Part shown: positions 17,263-25,428 of the stretch, in pieces | How positions within the stretch are numbered: position 1 is the first letter of the stretch | Layout: the number at the start of each line of letters is the position of its first letter | Virus record (IMG/VR): IMGVR_UViG_3300007516_000037 | Coordinates: 1 to 43,630 of that record | DNA length: 43,630 nucleotides | Strand: one strand, 5' to 3' | From: a virus | Notes under the pieces: generated by a model | Told to the model about the DNA's origin: nothing | The model's input: only the letters and a program-made list of their open reading frames with translations | Database searches by the model: none | Made by a program: the position numbers and the translations under genes

Positions 17263-18057
17263 ACTATGTTGGCTAAGTTATTAGCTGAACAAGTTTTTGG
17301 AGATTCGGATGCTTTGATTAGAATGGATATGTCTGAATATATGGAGAAACATTCGGTATCTAAATTAATTGGTTCACCGCCTGGATATGTTGGTTATGAA
17401 CAAGGTGGTCAATTAACTGAAAAAGTTAGAAGAAAACCACACTGTGTTATTCTATTTGATGAAATTGAAAAAGCACATGAAGACGTATTTAACGTTCTTT
17501 TGCAATTACTTGATGAAGGGCAATTAACTGATGGGTTAGGTCGTAAAGTAAATTTCAAAAATGCTTTGATTATTCTAACTTCTAATATCGGAGTTAGAGA
17601 AGTTAATTCATTCGGAAAAGGGTTGGGTTTTGAAACACCTACAAATATGCTGAACGAGGAAAATAAAGCGCGAGAGATAATTGAGAAAGCTTTAAAAAAG
17701 AAGTTTAGACCAGAATTCCTTAACCGTATAGACGAAGCTATAGTTTTTAGACCTCTAAACGAAGGAGATATACATAAAATTATATTTCTTGAAGTTAAAA
17801 ACCTTGAGAAACGTCTATTGGAGATGAATTTCAAACTTAAAATAAGTGACGAAGCTGTAAAATATTTGGCCAAACAAGGTTATGACGAAGCTTATGGGGC
17901 GAGACCTCTAGCTAGAGCAATTCAACACTATGTTGAAGATGCTATTGCGGATGAGATTCTTAACGAAAAGATTACCGAAGGTGAGACAATCAACATAGGG
18001 TTTGACCCCGACAAAGAAGTTATAACCATAGAAAGTGATGGAATAATTTCAAAATAA
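16618..18057 (+). CDS. clpC: Split-intein C segment fused to the ClpC C-terminal half
   Basis: ATG chosen at 16618; an in-frame TTG at 16603 lies within the -7 promoter box. Residues 1-215 are intein (separate entry). Residues 216-479 complete the second AAA+ domain: Thr of the Walker A followed by MLAKLLAEQVFG, then SPPGYVGYEQGGQLTEKVRRKPHCVILFDEIEKAH (pore loop and Walker B), TSNIG and FRPEFLNRIDE, and the Clp D2 small domain ending YGARPLARAIQ. N- and C-exteins sum to about 831 residues, a normal ClpC length. This supports a functional spliced product rather than a pseudogene. Confidence 0.9.
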   Translation: MKKEIKVDETYNLDLGSTPVNVTVIELKDNGVLCKYNNSYANRFETLDYELFEMNGFIKPLNRVEEIEKRVGDNVLLFNKHEFESLKKITKTTKVTDYEVLTDEGFVDIEALHETIPYEVYQLRLSDGKELKCADNHIVFKQNYNEENFEKDGLIEVFVKDLKIGDFICVNENNLLSETEVIELTNLGYEEIMYDLELKKDSNMRYYTNGILSHNTMLAKLLAEQVFGDSDALIRMDMSEYMEKHSVSKLIGSPPGYVGYEQGGQLTEKVRRKPHCVILFDEIEKAHEDVFNVLLQLLDEGQLTDGLGRKVNFKNALIILTSNIGVREVNSFGKGLGFETPTNMLNEENKAREIIEKALKKKFRPEFLNRIDEAIVFRPLNEGDIHKIIFLEVKNLEKRLLEMNFKLKISDEAVKYLAKQGYDEAYGARPLARAIQHYVEDAIADEILNEKITEGETINIGFDPDKEVITIESDGIISK

Positions 18058-18058
18058 T

Positions 18059-18087
18059 AAAAGGCCCATTTTTTTGGGCCTTTTTTT
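18059..18087 (+). terminator. Terminator after clpC C-half
   Basis: Stem AAAGGCCCA/TGGGCCTTT with a T-rich loop followed by seven T, starting 1-2 nt after the stop codon. Strong intrinsic terminator form. Confidence 0.9.
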
Positions 18088-18099
18088 ATATTTATTACT

Positions 18100-18831
18100 A
18101 TGATTGAGGAAATTTTAAGAAATAGATACGAACCATACTTAGATGGGTTGGATATTTATGAAAATAAAACAAGCCTTATATTATCTAGAGTGGTTATTAA
18201 AAACGATTTTAGAAATACTGGTGTTGGTACTAAAATAATGGAAGATTTGGTTAGCTACGCTGACCGTAATAAACAAATCATTGCTCTAACCCCAGCATCT
18301 GATTTTGGTGGGAATAAAAATCGTTTGGTCCAGTTCTATAAACGTTTTGGTTTTAAACATAATAAAGGTATTTATAAAAGCTATGAGTTTAAAGACTCAA
18401 TGATTAGATACCCAAAATTAAATGAAACAATGAAACCAATAATTAAAAATCTCCTTAGAGAAGCTCTTATGTCACAAGAAGATAAAGTTATTAGACAAGT
18501 GGCTAATTTTGTTAATTTTGCTAAAGAATATTTAGAAATCAATGACGATGTTCAAGTCAAATTAGCTTTCGAAAGAACAGAAGAACTTACAACAACAGCT
18601 TATTATAATTTAGATGGGTTTATTATGGTCTACGCTAAAGATAGAGCGATAATAGATGTTTGTCGCTCCATAGCGCATGAACTTGTTCACCATAAACAAA
18701 ACCTAGAAGGTAGACTTGTAAATGTAGCAAAAGATGGTGAAGATGGTAGCCCAATTGAAAATGAAGCTAATTCAATCGCTGGAGTTATAATTAGAAAGTA
18801 CGGAAAATTACACCCTGAATTATATTCCTGA
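18100..18831 (+). CDS. GNAT acetyltransferase / zincin metallopeptidase fusion
   Basis: 243 aa. Residues 1-110 show GNAT features: VVIKNDFRNTGVGTKIMEDLVSYA (acetyl-CoA loop) and QFYKRFGFKHNKG. Residues about 115-243 are a zinc-peptidase-like domain with HELVHH (HExxH) in a helix and a downstream ENEAN glutamate. The two halves are joined by MKPIIKNLLREALMSQED. Substrates are unknown. An ATATTTAT box lies 4 nt before the ATG (18088-18095), so the mRNA may be almost leaderless. Confidence 0.75.
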   Translation: MIEEILRNRYEPYLDGLDIYENKTSLILSRVVIKNDFRNTGVGTKIMEDLVSYADRNKQIIALTPASDFGGNKNRLVQFYKRFGFKHNKGIYKSYEFKDSMIRYPKLNETMKPIIKNLLREALMSQEDKVIRQVANFVNFAKEYLEINDDVQVKLAFERTEELTTTAYYNLDGFIMVYAKDRAIIDVCRSIAHELVHHKQNLEGRLVNVAKDGEDGSPIENEANSIAGVIIRKYGKLHPELYS

Positions 18832-18892
18832 ACAAATAATTAATAAATTATGATAAATAATCTCGGAATAATATAAATAAAATGTCAAACAA

Positions 18893-19756
18893 ATGTATAA
18901 TATAAAAAAAATTTTAAAAGAGGAATTGTTTATTTATAACAGTAAAATTCAGTTATCTGAGGAATCATTATCTTTGATTAATAATTCATATTATGTTGAA
19001 CATATTCTAGGTATAAAAAAAGAGTTAAATGAAAATTATTCATTAAACTTAAGAAAACAAATAATAACCGAACAATTAATTGTTGAAAACTTGTTAGACT
19101 CTATCAATAAATATGTTGGAAATATTGTTGGTAAGGGAAAAGAAAAAGCAATGGAGGTGGTTGATAGTATAACAAATCTAAAGGATATTGCTAAATTATT
19201 TAAAGACCTCTTATTAGACCCAGAATTAATGGTTAATGCTATACTATCTATTAAAAAATTATTATTAAAGACCATTAATGAAATAAAACAAAGTGTTATA
19301 AAAATTGTAGGCATTATTAATAATAAAATATCTGGTTTTACCGATAAATTTGAAAAATTGATGTTACACATTGAAAAAGTAGCAACATCAGTTTCATCTG
19401 AAACTGGGTGGAAAGGGTTTTTAATGATATTGGGTTTTTTAACTTTACTATCGTACCTTGAACAAACCGTTTTTGGTAAAATAATAAATGGTGGTGTTAA
19501 CTTCATTCTACAAAATACAAACATAATTGCTGGTATTTCTGGTGTTTTTAATACGTTTAAAGAATTAAAAGAATTAGCTTTGTCAACTTTTGAAATAGTA
19601 CCTATTTTAACATGGTTTACTGGGGTTGTCGCTTCAGCAACAAAAGAAATTATCGGTTCAGCATTAATCGGTATTGAGTTAATTAATATTATTGGCGATA
19701 TTTTAACACCAGTTATTAAATCAGTTTATTGGTCAAAAAAACTTCGAAGAAATTAA
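18893..19756 (+). CDS. Membrane-associated hypothetical protein, 287 aa
   Basis: No family recognised. Starts MYNIKKILKEELFIY. A long amphipathic helical region (about 60-165) is followed by hydrophobic stretches (GFLMILGFLTLLSYL, IVPILTWFTGVVASA, IIGSALIGIELINIIGDIL) that could be membrane segments. It ends 20 nt before the convergent GNAT gene. It could be an internal virion or membrane-active protein (inference). Confidence 0.7.
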   Translation: MYNIKKILKEELFIYNSKIQLSEESLSLINNSYYVEHILGIKKELNENYSLNLRKQIITEQLIVENLLDSINKYVGNIVGKGKEKAMEVVDSITNLKDIAKLFKDLLLDPELMVNAILSIKKLLLKTINEIKQSVIKIVGIINNKISGFTDKFEKLMLHIEKVATSVSSETGWKGFLMILGFLTLLSYLEQTVFGKIINGGVNFILQNTNIIAGISGVFNTFKELKELALSTFEIVPILTWFTGVVASATKEIIGSALIGIELINIIGDILTPVIKSVYWSKKLRRN

Positions 19757-19776
19757 TCTGGATAAAACAACACAAT

Positions 19777-20199
19777 TTACTTATTAATTTTTCCGATGTA
19801 TTCATGTGAAAAACAAATCCTTTTATTATCGTAAAGGTGGTTTTTATAATTCATCCCATCTTTTACATCTGACCTAAACTTACGATTCTTACTTGTTGGT
19901 TTCCACAATATAGATTTTTCCCTATATAAACCAAGTCTTGGGTGTGAAGTCTTAGAGAAAAACCTATGACCTTCATCAAGGTGTATTTGAGCCACTGAAT
20001 TAGAAAAGTTAACCCCAATACCTAAACCTTGGAATTCAGGTAATATAACCGTTCTGTGTCCTCGCCAAGCATTCTTCAACGTACCACTAGGTAAAGTTAT
20101 AACAGCTGCGAAAGCAACTACTTGGTCTTCCCATACACCCACATAACATCTAGAAGCTTTATTTATATTCCCATCTAAATAATGATGGTCTTTAAACAT
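19777..20199 (-). CDS. GNAT-fold protein paired with ABC ATPase (possible Mom-like modifier)
   Basis: 140 aa. N-terminal FKDHHYLDGNINKASRCYVGVWEDQVVAFAAV, then WRGHRTVILPEFQGLGIGVNFS, the acetyl-CoA binding loop type of GNAT proteins, and a C-terminal SKTSHPRLGLYREKS. The HHYL start and this architecture recall Mom-type DNA-modifying GNATs, but I cannot confirm that. It overlaps the ATPase gene by 25 nt, so the two products probably act together. Confidence 0.65.
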   Translation of the reverse strand: MFKDHHYLDGNINKASRCYVGVWEDQVVAFAAVITLPSGTLKNAWRGHRTVILPEFQGLGIGVNFSNSVAQIHLDEGHRFFSKTSHPRLGLYREKSILWKPTSKNRKFRSDVKDGMNYKNHLYDNKRICFSHEYIGKINK

Positions 20200-20864
20200 T
20201 CCCCAACTACCATAGTTTGTTCGATATATTTTAACAGTGATTTTGGGTCGGACAAAAAAAAACCGTCCAAGAGTTCACCCGTGTCCGTATCGATTACCCA
20301 ATCTGGTTCCAACCAATCAACTATATCTCGATGACAAGTACATAAAACTACATTCTCAACATCATTATTTTTGACAAACCTCGAAAGAGCCACGCTAGCA
20401 GCTTTGGCTACAGTCCTATCAACAACACTAGTATATTCATCGATAACTGCGTTAGATTTAAGCTTTCGAGCTAAATCAGCCCGAAATTTCTCACCATTGG
20501 ATAACACATGATATGGTTTATACCACGATGGTATAGAATTGAAACCAACCGAGCTTAATTTATTGATTCCATCTTCTGGAGATTCGAAGTGTGATATTAC
20601 TGATTTACTAGAATCCCAAATAGGTTGTTCTTCTTTACCAAAATTTTTAATTAGAGTTGATTTACCAGAACCGCTACTACCAACAATGACACCGATTTTA
20701 AATTTCTTTGGGATATTGGTTGGGGTTTTCCATGGATAAAATTTTGATGTACCATCAAAAATACAATCAAACGCTGTTTCAGTGGCAACTATAAATTCAT
20801 CCCTTACAACACTCGAAATTAATGGTTCTAATTCTCTAACCAATTTTTCTATTACCCTTTCCAT
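20175..20864 (-). CDS. ABC-type ATPase, partner of the GNAT protein
   Basis: 229 aa with no membrane domain. Walker A GSSGSGKST (about residues 62-70), signature-like LSNGEKFRADLAR, Walker B AVIDEYTSVVDR and H-loop CTCHRDIVDW. It is a soluble ABC ATPase rather than a transporter subunit. The last residues overlap the start of the GNAT gene. Likely supplies energy or a switch for its partner (inference). Confidence 0.8.
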   Translation of the reverse strand: MERVIEKLVRELEPLISSVVRDEFIVATETAFDCIFDGTSKFYPWKTPTNIPKKFKIGVIVGSSGSGKSTLIKNFGKEEQPIWDSSKSVISHFESPEDGINKLSSVGFNSIPSWYKPYHVLSNGEKFRADLARKLKSNAVIDEYTSVVDRTVAKAASVALSRFVKNNDVENVVLCTCHRDIVDWLEPDWVIDTDTGELLDGFFLSDPKSLLKYIEQTMVVGECLKTIII

Positions 20865-20897
20865 ATAAAACTTTATTATAAGTATATGGTAAGGCCC

Positions 20898-20934
20898 ATA
20901 AAAAAAAGCTAGGAAACAATAAAGTAACCTAGCT
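20898..20934 (-). terminator. Terminator after the 70-aa gene
   Basis: On the minus strand, stem AGCTAGG/CCTAGCT with a 14-nt loop is followed by a run of eight T. It follows the stop at 20954. Confidence 0.85.
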
Positions 20935-20953
20935 ATTTTTATTTTTTAAAGAA

Positions 20954-21163
20954 TTACTTCTTTTTGTTTTGAAGTAAAGAAGTGTATTGAGATTCCAATT
21001 TTGCGATTCTACCTTCCAAAAGAGCTGTCTTTGAAGATTGCTTCTTGTTTTGTTCGTTAATCCATTCTTGTTTTTTTATTGAAATTGCTTCAGTAAGCAT
21101 GGTATCAATCAAATCAACTAAATCGTTTTCTTTAATTTTAACTGTTCTTTTTTCGTTTGACAT
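20954..21163 (-). CDS. Small coiled-coil protein, about 69 aa
   Basis: I chose the ATG at 21163 (MSNEKRTVKIKENDLVDLID). The longer frame to 21214 reads AT-rich leader. It is charged and helical, ending in a heptad-like KTALLEGRIAKLESQYTSLLQNKKK. Unknown function. It has its own terminator. Confidence 0.65.
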   Translation of the reverse strand: MSNEKRTVKIKENDLVDLIDTMLTEAISIKKQEWINEQNKKQSSKTALLEGRIAKLESQYTSLLQNKKK

Positions 21164-21246
21164 GTTCTTAAGGGTTTTTTTGAAAATCTTATTATTACTA
21201 ATAAATACTAACAAAACTTAAAAAGTTGTGTCTAAGCTAAAATTAA

Positions 21247-21765
21247 TTAACATTTTCTATCTGCGGCATTTGATGCTGCAAAAGCTTCTGGCTTTATTTT
21301 GAAACTATAACCCATACCTAATATGTATCCAATAGCATGTTGTAACGCTTTATTAGAGTCGTGAATCGGGTCAGGGTTGATATCTGCGTGTATTTCAAGT
21401 GGTATATCATACAAATCTAATAAAGGTGCTATTTCATAAGCAACCTCAACAGATTTACCTACTTCATAAACCATTCTTTCATTTACCAATTCTTTATCGT
21501 TACCTCTAGCTTTAAATTGGTTGTAATAAATACCTGATATAACCATAGCACCTCTACCAACAATAACCCCGCCACCCAAGTCTTCACTTGTTGTGATTAA
21601 AATTACAGTGGCGAATTTATAATTCCCTTTACCTGAAGATTTTTGTGAGTCAGTTCCTACAGATACTTTCAATATCATTCTCTTATTTAATTCTAAATCA
21701 AATAATTTTTCTAAGTAATCATTTATTGGTTCATCGATTACTATTTCATTTCTTTTCCATTTCAT
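21247..21765 (-). CDS. RNase H-like protein of the DUF458 / YkuK type
   Basis: 172 aa. The first strand carries VSVGTDSQKSSGKGNYKFATVILI, the RNase H-fold start with an Asp, as in the YkuK/DUF458 family. Further acidic residues are in LEIHADINPDP and the helix HDSNKALQHAIGYILGMGY. Predicted nuclease-fold protein whose substrate is not known. Confidence 0.7.
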   Translation of the reverse strand: MKWKRNEIVIDEPINDYLEKLFDLELNKRMILKVSVGTDSQKSSGKGNYKFATVILITTSEDLGGGVIVGRGAMVISGIYYNQFKARGNDKELVNERMVYEVGKSVEVAYEIAPLLDLYDIPLEIHADINPDPIHDSNKALQHAIGYILGMGYSFKIKPEAFAASNAADRKC

Positions 21766-21790
21766 ATTTTTTAGTTTTTGGAAATTTGTT

Positions 21791-21823
21791 ATAAAAAAAA
21801 AAGGTTCCGTTACTGGAACCTTT
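21791..21823 (-). terminator. Terminator after the LRR protein gene
   Basis: Minus-strand stem AAAGGTTCC/GGAACCTTT, 6-nt loop, followed by a long T-run, 5 nt after the stop at 21828. Confidence 0.9.
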
Positions 21824-21827
21824 ATCG

Positions 21828-23252
21828 TTAACTTATGATTGTTTCTGGTAACAACCGTTTTAATTTTTGATAATTTTCTGCTCCTATTTGTTCTTCTTTT
21901 ACCGCCAGTCTATATAGCGACCCACCATTGCTTTTATCTAAATACTTAATCTCAGATGGAAAGTCTTTTATTTGGTTGCCCGTTACATTAAGAAAGGTTA
22001 AGTTTTTAAGCTGACCTATTTCAACTGGTAATGTTTTAATGTTGTTATTCGTTAAGACCAATATATTAAGTGTATTTAAGTTACATACAGACGGATGTAA
22101 TTCCACCAACTTAGCGTCAGTGATAATTAATTGGTCAATATTTTTAAATCTATTCATATCTGGTAACTTAGGTATTTCTCTTTTCATTATCTTTATAGAT
22201 GGTGTATCTATTGGAAACATTTCAAATAAGCTTTCGGAAAAACCGAATTTTATTAAACTGTCTAAATATTTGTTTTGGTCAATTCCTTGCTTAAACTCTT
22301 TAGCCATTTTCATTAATGTCTCGTAAAAATAAATACTCAAACTTTCGCTTTCCGACAAAATATTCTCATATATGTTTACGTTCGAAGAATTACTTTTGTT
22401 TTTTATTTGATTTGTTTCAAAATGAATTTGATAAATTTCTTCCGATTCACCAGTGAAAAATTTGTTATCTACTATAATATAAATATCTGAATTTTCACCG
22501 TTAGGTTTTTTATTCCTAGTTGTGTAACTATTAAACATACCATTACCTTTCTTTGCTGTACACCAGTTGGCAAAATTATCAAAAACAACATTAGCCTCAG
22601 TAGTCTTTGGAATGAATAACGTGAATTTTCTATCCTTTACTGGTATTAAAGCTTGGCCAGAATCAACAAATTTTTGCATGGTCCGTTCAACAGCACTTGG
22701 CTCTTTTTCAATAAATGGGTCTACAGCATCAAATAATTGAGATAACGATTTAAACTGATTGATATTTGTTGGGTCGATAATTTGTTTAAGACTATAAGTT
22801 GAAAGACATAATTCTTTAAATTTTTTCTTTCGTTTATTTTCTTCAAATAAAACCAGATAAGAACTAGCTTGAGGTAAATCTTCTTCAACAAACCTAATGG
22901 CAGATAATATATTGGTTTTCTCACCAAATCTCAAAAATCTACTAAATACAGTTAACATCCACTGTAAATAAATCTTATTTTCCGTTGGGTCTGACACTAT
23001 CATATCGGTAAAAACTTCAGAACAAATACTAATGTGTTTTAAAATACGATTTTTTTCATTCACTTTGGTGGAAATAATAGCCATCACTTTCCCGTTAGTG
23101 GTAGATACCAACTGTGGTGTATAACCAGCTTCCGTCATTTCAAGAACTTTATTATCAGCACTGGAACCCCCAGTATTGTCAAGGCCACACTCAAAAATAT
23201 CAAAACTTTCAGCTAAAAATGTTAAACGGTCTGTTACACTAATTTCTTTCAT
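21828..23252 (-). CDS. Leucine-rich repeat protein with a 'WCTA' domain, 474 aa
   Basis: The C-terminus (about 365-455) has LRR units: LPDMNRFKNIDQLIITDAKL, LHPSVCNLNTLNILVLTNNNI, LPVEIGQLKNLTFLNVTGNQI and FPSEIKYL. The middle has TLFIPKTTEANVVFDNFANWCTAKKGNGMFNSY...IYIIVDNKFF...YQIHFET. This resembles an uncharacterised module I associate with phage proteins. The N-terminal 200 residues are helical. LRRs suggest protein binding, possibly a host target. It sits alone with its own terminator. Confidence 0.75.
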   Translation of the reverse strand: MKEISVTDRLTFLAESFDIFECGLDNTGGSSADNKVLEMTEAGYTPQLVSTTNGKVMAIISTKVNEKNRILKHISICSEVFTDMIVSDPTENKIYLQWMLTVFSRFLRFGEKTNILSAIRFVEEDLPQASSYLVLFEENKRKKKFKELCLSTYSLKQIIDPTNINQFKSLSQLFDAVDPFIEKEPSAVERTMQKFVDSGQALIPVKDRKFTLFIPKTTEANVVFDNFANWCTAKKGNGMFNSYTTRNKKPNGENSDIYIIVDNKFFTGESEEIYQIHFETNQIKNKSNSSNVNIYENILSESESLSIYFYETLMKMAKEFKQGIDQNKYLDSLIKFGFSESLFEMFPIDTPSIKIMKREIPKLPDMNRFKNIDQLIITDAKLVELHPSVCNLNTLNILVLTNNNIKTLPVEIGQLKNLTFLNVTGNQIKDFPSEIKYLDKSNGGSLYRLAVKEEQIGAENYQKLKRLLPETIIS

Positions 23253-23296
23253 AAGTAAACAAATATACTCAAAAAAAATTAATAAGACAAGTCTAT

Positions 23297-23638
23297 TTAA
23301 AAAAATCGTTTTACGAAATCTTCTTCCAAATATTCTTCAATTCTTCTTTTTAATAAAAAAGTTAGGTTATCAACATTATCTCGCTCCCTTTCTATTATAT
23401 CTAATATAACAGAATTTGGATTCTCCCCATCAGAAAACCTATACTTAAGTTCTGGTAAATATTCTTTTTTACCTTGGCTGATTAAGAATTCAATTATTAA
23501 ACTATAAGTTTCCCAACGAGTTTCTTCATCCTCGTTTATCGTAGTTAAAATGTTATTTACGTGTTGATTATATGCTTTGTCAAGTGTTGATTTTTTACCA
23601 CAACTAGGTTTTAATAAAAAAATATTAGTTCCCATCAT
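23297..23638 (-). CDS. Small protein, paralogue of the gene at 24,710
   Basis: 113 aa. ELKYRFSDGENPNSVILDIIER matches ELQYKLTDEGNPNEIIIETIER in the 24,710 gene, so the two are diverged duplicates flanking the glycosyltransferase gene. No function recognised. ATATTTAT box at 23668-23675. Confidence 0.65.
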   Translation of the reverse strand: MMGTNIFLLKPSCGKKSTLDKAYNQHVNNILTTINEDEETRWETYSLIIEFLISQGKKEYLPELKYRFSDGENPNSVILDIIERERDNVDNLTFLLKRRIEEYLEEDFVKRFF

Positions 23639-23677
23639 TACAGTTTAAGAATAAATGTTATTTATAGATAAATATCT

Positions 23678-24709
23678 TTAAAAACCCATTTCTAAAATTT
23701 TTTTAATAACTTCTCTTGGTTTAGTTTGACCCTCAGCGTTATAATCTACCGACTCTAATTCGTTAGCGCAAATTCTAGAAATATTGCTTTGAAATTCATG
23801 CCAAATGGGGGTTACATCACTAATCATAAACACATGCTTACCCAAACTCCAAGCCAACCAACTTAACCCAGAACTAACACCCAAATGAAATTCTGCGTGT
23901 TGTATATCCGTGATTCTAGACTTTAATTCAATATTACCACTCAAATCAATAACGTTCACCAAAGAAGTTTTCTCTTTTGAAATAACAACAACATTATAAC
24001 CCTTCTTAACCAAGAAATCAACCACCTCTTGCCACCCATTTTTATACCCCCAAGATTTATTTTCTGTACTCCCAAATTCTGATAAGGTAACATATTTTTT
24101 GGCAATCGATAACGTTTTTTTAGTACTAAATAACCTTGGATTTATTTCTTCAAAATCTAACCCTAAAATTGAAGAAGCAACTTTTTGTAAAGGTATCTCA
24201 TTTACTTTAAATGGTGAATAAATTGTGTTTCCATCATTACTGGCACCTATATAATATTGAATATAAATGTTGTTTATTACAGTGTTGGGCTCCACAAATA
24301 ATATCTCAGGATAGTCTTGGATAAACAAATAATTATGGAACGTTGAACAAATAACTGTGCAATTATGTTTCTTTCTAAATAACTCTACATATGGTATCCA
24401 AGCTATATTATCACCCAAGGCATACGCATCCATTTTTATAAACACTTTCTTGTTTCTTATATCAAAAAATTCTTGGTGAACTACCTCCCCTTCTTCATCC
24501 TCAACCCTAATAAACCATTCGGTATACCATTGTCTCGATTCTGAATAAATAGTCTGATTTGTTTTACAATAACCAGAACTAATTAACCCAACACCATATT
24601 CGTAAAAACCAACAAGGAAAGTTTTATTTTCATCACCACTAATAGTTAAACTGGGAGCGTTACCTGATTTGGGTAACGTTGTTACATAATCTACTTCGAA
24701 AATATGCAT
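23678..24709 (-). CDS. GT9-like (heptosyltransferase-like) glycosyltransferase
   Basis: 343 aa. KVFIKMDAYALGDNIAWIPYVELFRKKH is the N-terminal nucleotide-sugar domain start of GT9 enzymes. ISDIQHAEFHLGVSSGLSWLAWSLGKHVFMISDVTPIWHEF is the donor-site region. It resembles the autotransporter heptosyltransferase subgroup. It probably transfers a sugar to a protein, cell surface or DNA base; the target cannot be read from sequence. Abuts the 24,710 gene with no gap. Confidence 0.75.
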   Translation of the reverse strand: MHIFEVDYVTTLPKSGNAPSLTISGDENKTFLVGFYEYGVGLISSGYCKTNQTIYSESRQWYTEWFIRVEDEEGEVVHQEFFDIRNKKVFIKMDAYALGDNIAWIPYVELFRKKHNCTVICSTFHNYLFIQDYPEILFVEPNTVINNIYIQYYIGASNDGNTIYSPFKVNEIPLQKVASSILGLDFEEINPRLFSTKKTLSIAKKYVTLSEFGSTENKSWGYKNGWQEVVDFLVKKGYNVVVISKEKTSLVNVIDLSGNIELKSRITDIQHAEFHLGVSSGLSWLAWSLGKHVFMISDVTPIWHEFQSNISRICANELESVDYNAEGQTKPREVIKKILEMGF

Positions 24710-25030
24710 TTAGAAATTTTTTATCTTATAATATAACCGTTCTAACTCTGGAGTAAAGGTTTTTACTCGCTCTATGGTTTCTATTATAATCTCGTTCGGG
24801 TTTCCCTCATCAGTTAATTTATACTGTAATTCCTTTACTAGTAAATTATCTTTTAAAGAATGCTTCAACTCTAAAATTACTTGATTGTAAGTGGCCCACT
24901 GCTTACGTTTGTTCTTGGCCCCTGAAATAAGATTCTCAGTTAATTTATTCTCATATTGATGTTCTAAATTAGTTTCAAATTCACCATAAAACTCTTTGAG
25001 TACAGTTATGATTTTCGTTTTGAGGTCCAT
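24710..25030 (-). CDS. Small protein, paralogue of the gene at 23,297
   Basis: About 106 aa starting at MDLKTKI (25030). The longer start at 25072 would overlap the upstream gene. It shares the ELQYKLTDEGNPNEIIIETIER block with the 23,297 gene. It ends exactly where the glycosyltransferase begins, suggesting co-translation. Confidence 0.65.
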   Translation of the reverse strand: MDLKTKIITVLKEFYGEFETNLEHQYENKLTENLISGAKNKRKQWATYNQVILELKHSLKDNLLVKELQYKLTDEGNPNEIIIETIERVKTFTPELERLYYKIKNF

Positions 25031-25034
25031 TTCA

Positions 25035-25376
25035 TTAACTAACTTGAACGTTCTTTGACAAATGAAAGTCATTATTTATCCCACCATACATCCAATCACG
25101 AACGATTTGTTTCGTAAATTCTTCACCTACTTTATATTTGAATTTTAAATATTCATACAACGCCTTTGGTGTTATAACTTCCCCATCAGCTTTTACTTGA
25201 ATCATTGGTTTTTCAAAATATTCACCACCCTCACGCATAAATTTTTCAATTGGTTCGTAATTCTTATCCAATTCTTCTTTTACACGTTTTACCAAACTAG
25301 CGTGAATAGAAACTTCTTTTATTGTCGCTGTCAATCTAGTCATTTGAGCCTCAGTTATGATTATCTTCTTTTTCAT
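25035..25376 (-). CDS. Hypothetical protein, 113 aa
   Basis: Starts MKKKIIITEAQMTRL and is charged and helical. Segments include KPMIQVKADGEVITPKALYEYLKFKYKVGEEFTKQIVRDWMYG. No family recognised. An ATATTTAT box sits only 4 nt upstream of the ATG (25381-25388). Confidence 0.65.
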   Translation of the reverse strand: MKKKIIITEAQMTRLTATIKEVSIHASLVKRVKEELDKNYEPIEKFMREGGEYFEKPMIQVKADGEVITPKALYEYLKFKYKVGEEFTKQIVRDWMYGGINNDFHLSKNVQVS

Positions 25377-25397
25377 ATCTATAAATATCTACACCAA

Positions 25398-25421
25398 ATA
25401 AAAAGGTCCCATATGGGACCC
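25398..25421 (-). terminator. Terminator after thioredoxin gene
   Basis: Minus-strand stem GGTCCC/GGGACC around ATAT, extended by flanking pairs, followed by TTTTTA. It lies after the stop at 25429. Confidence 0.8.
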
Positions 25422-25428
25422 TTAAATT

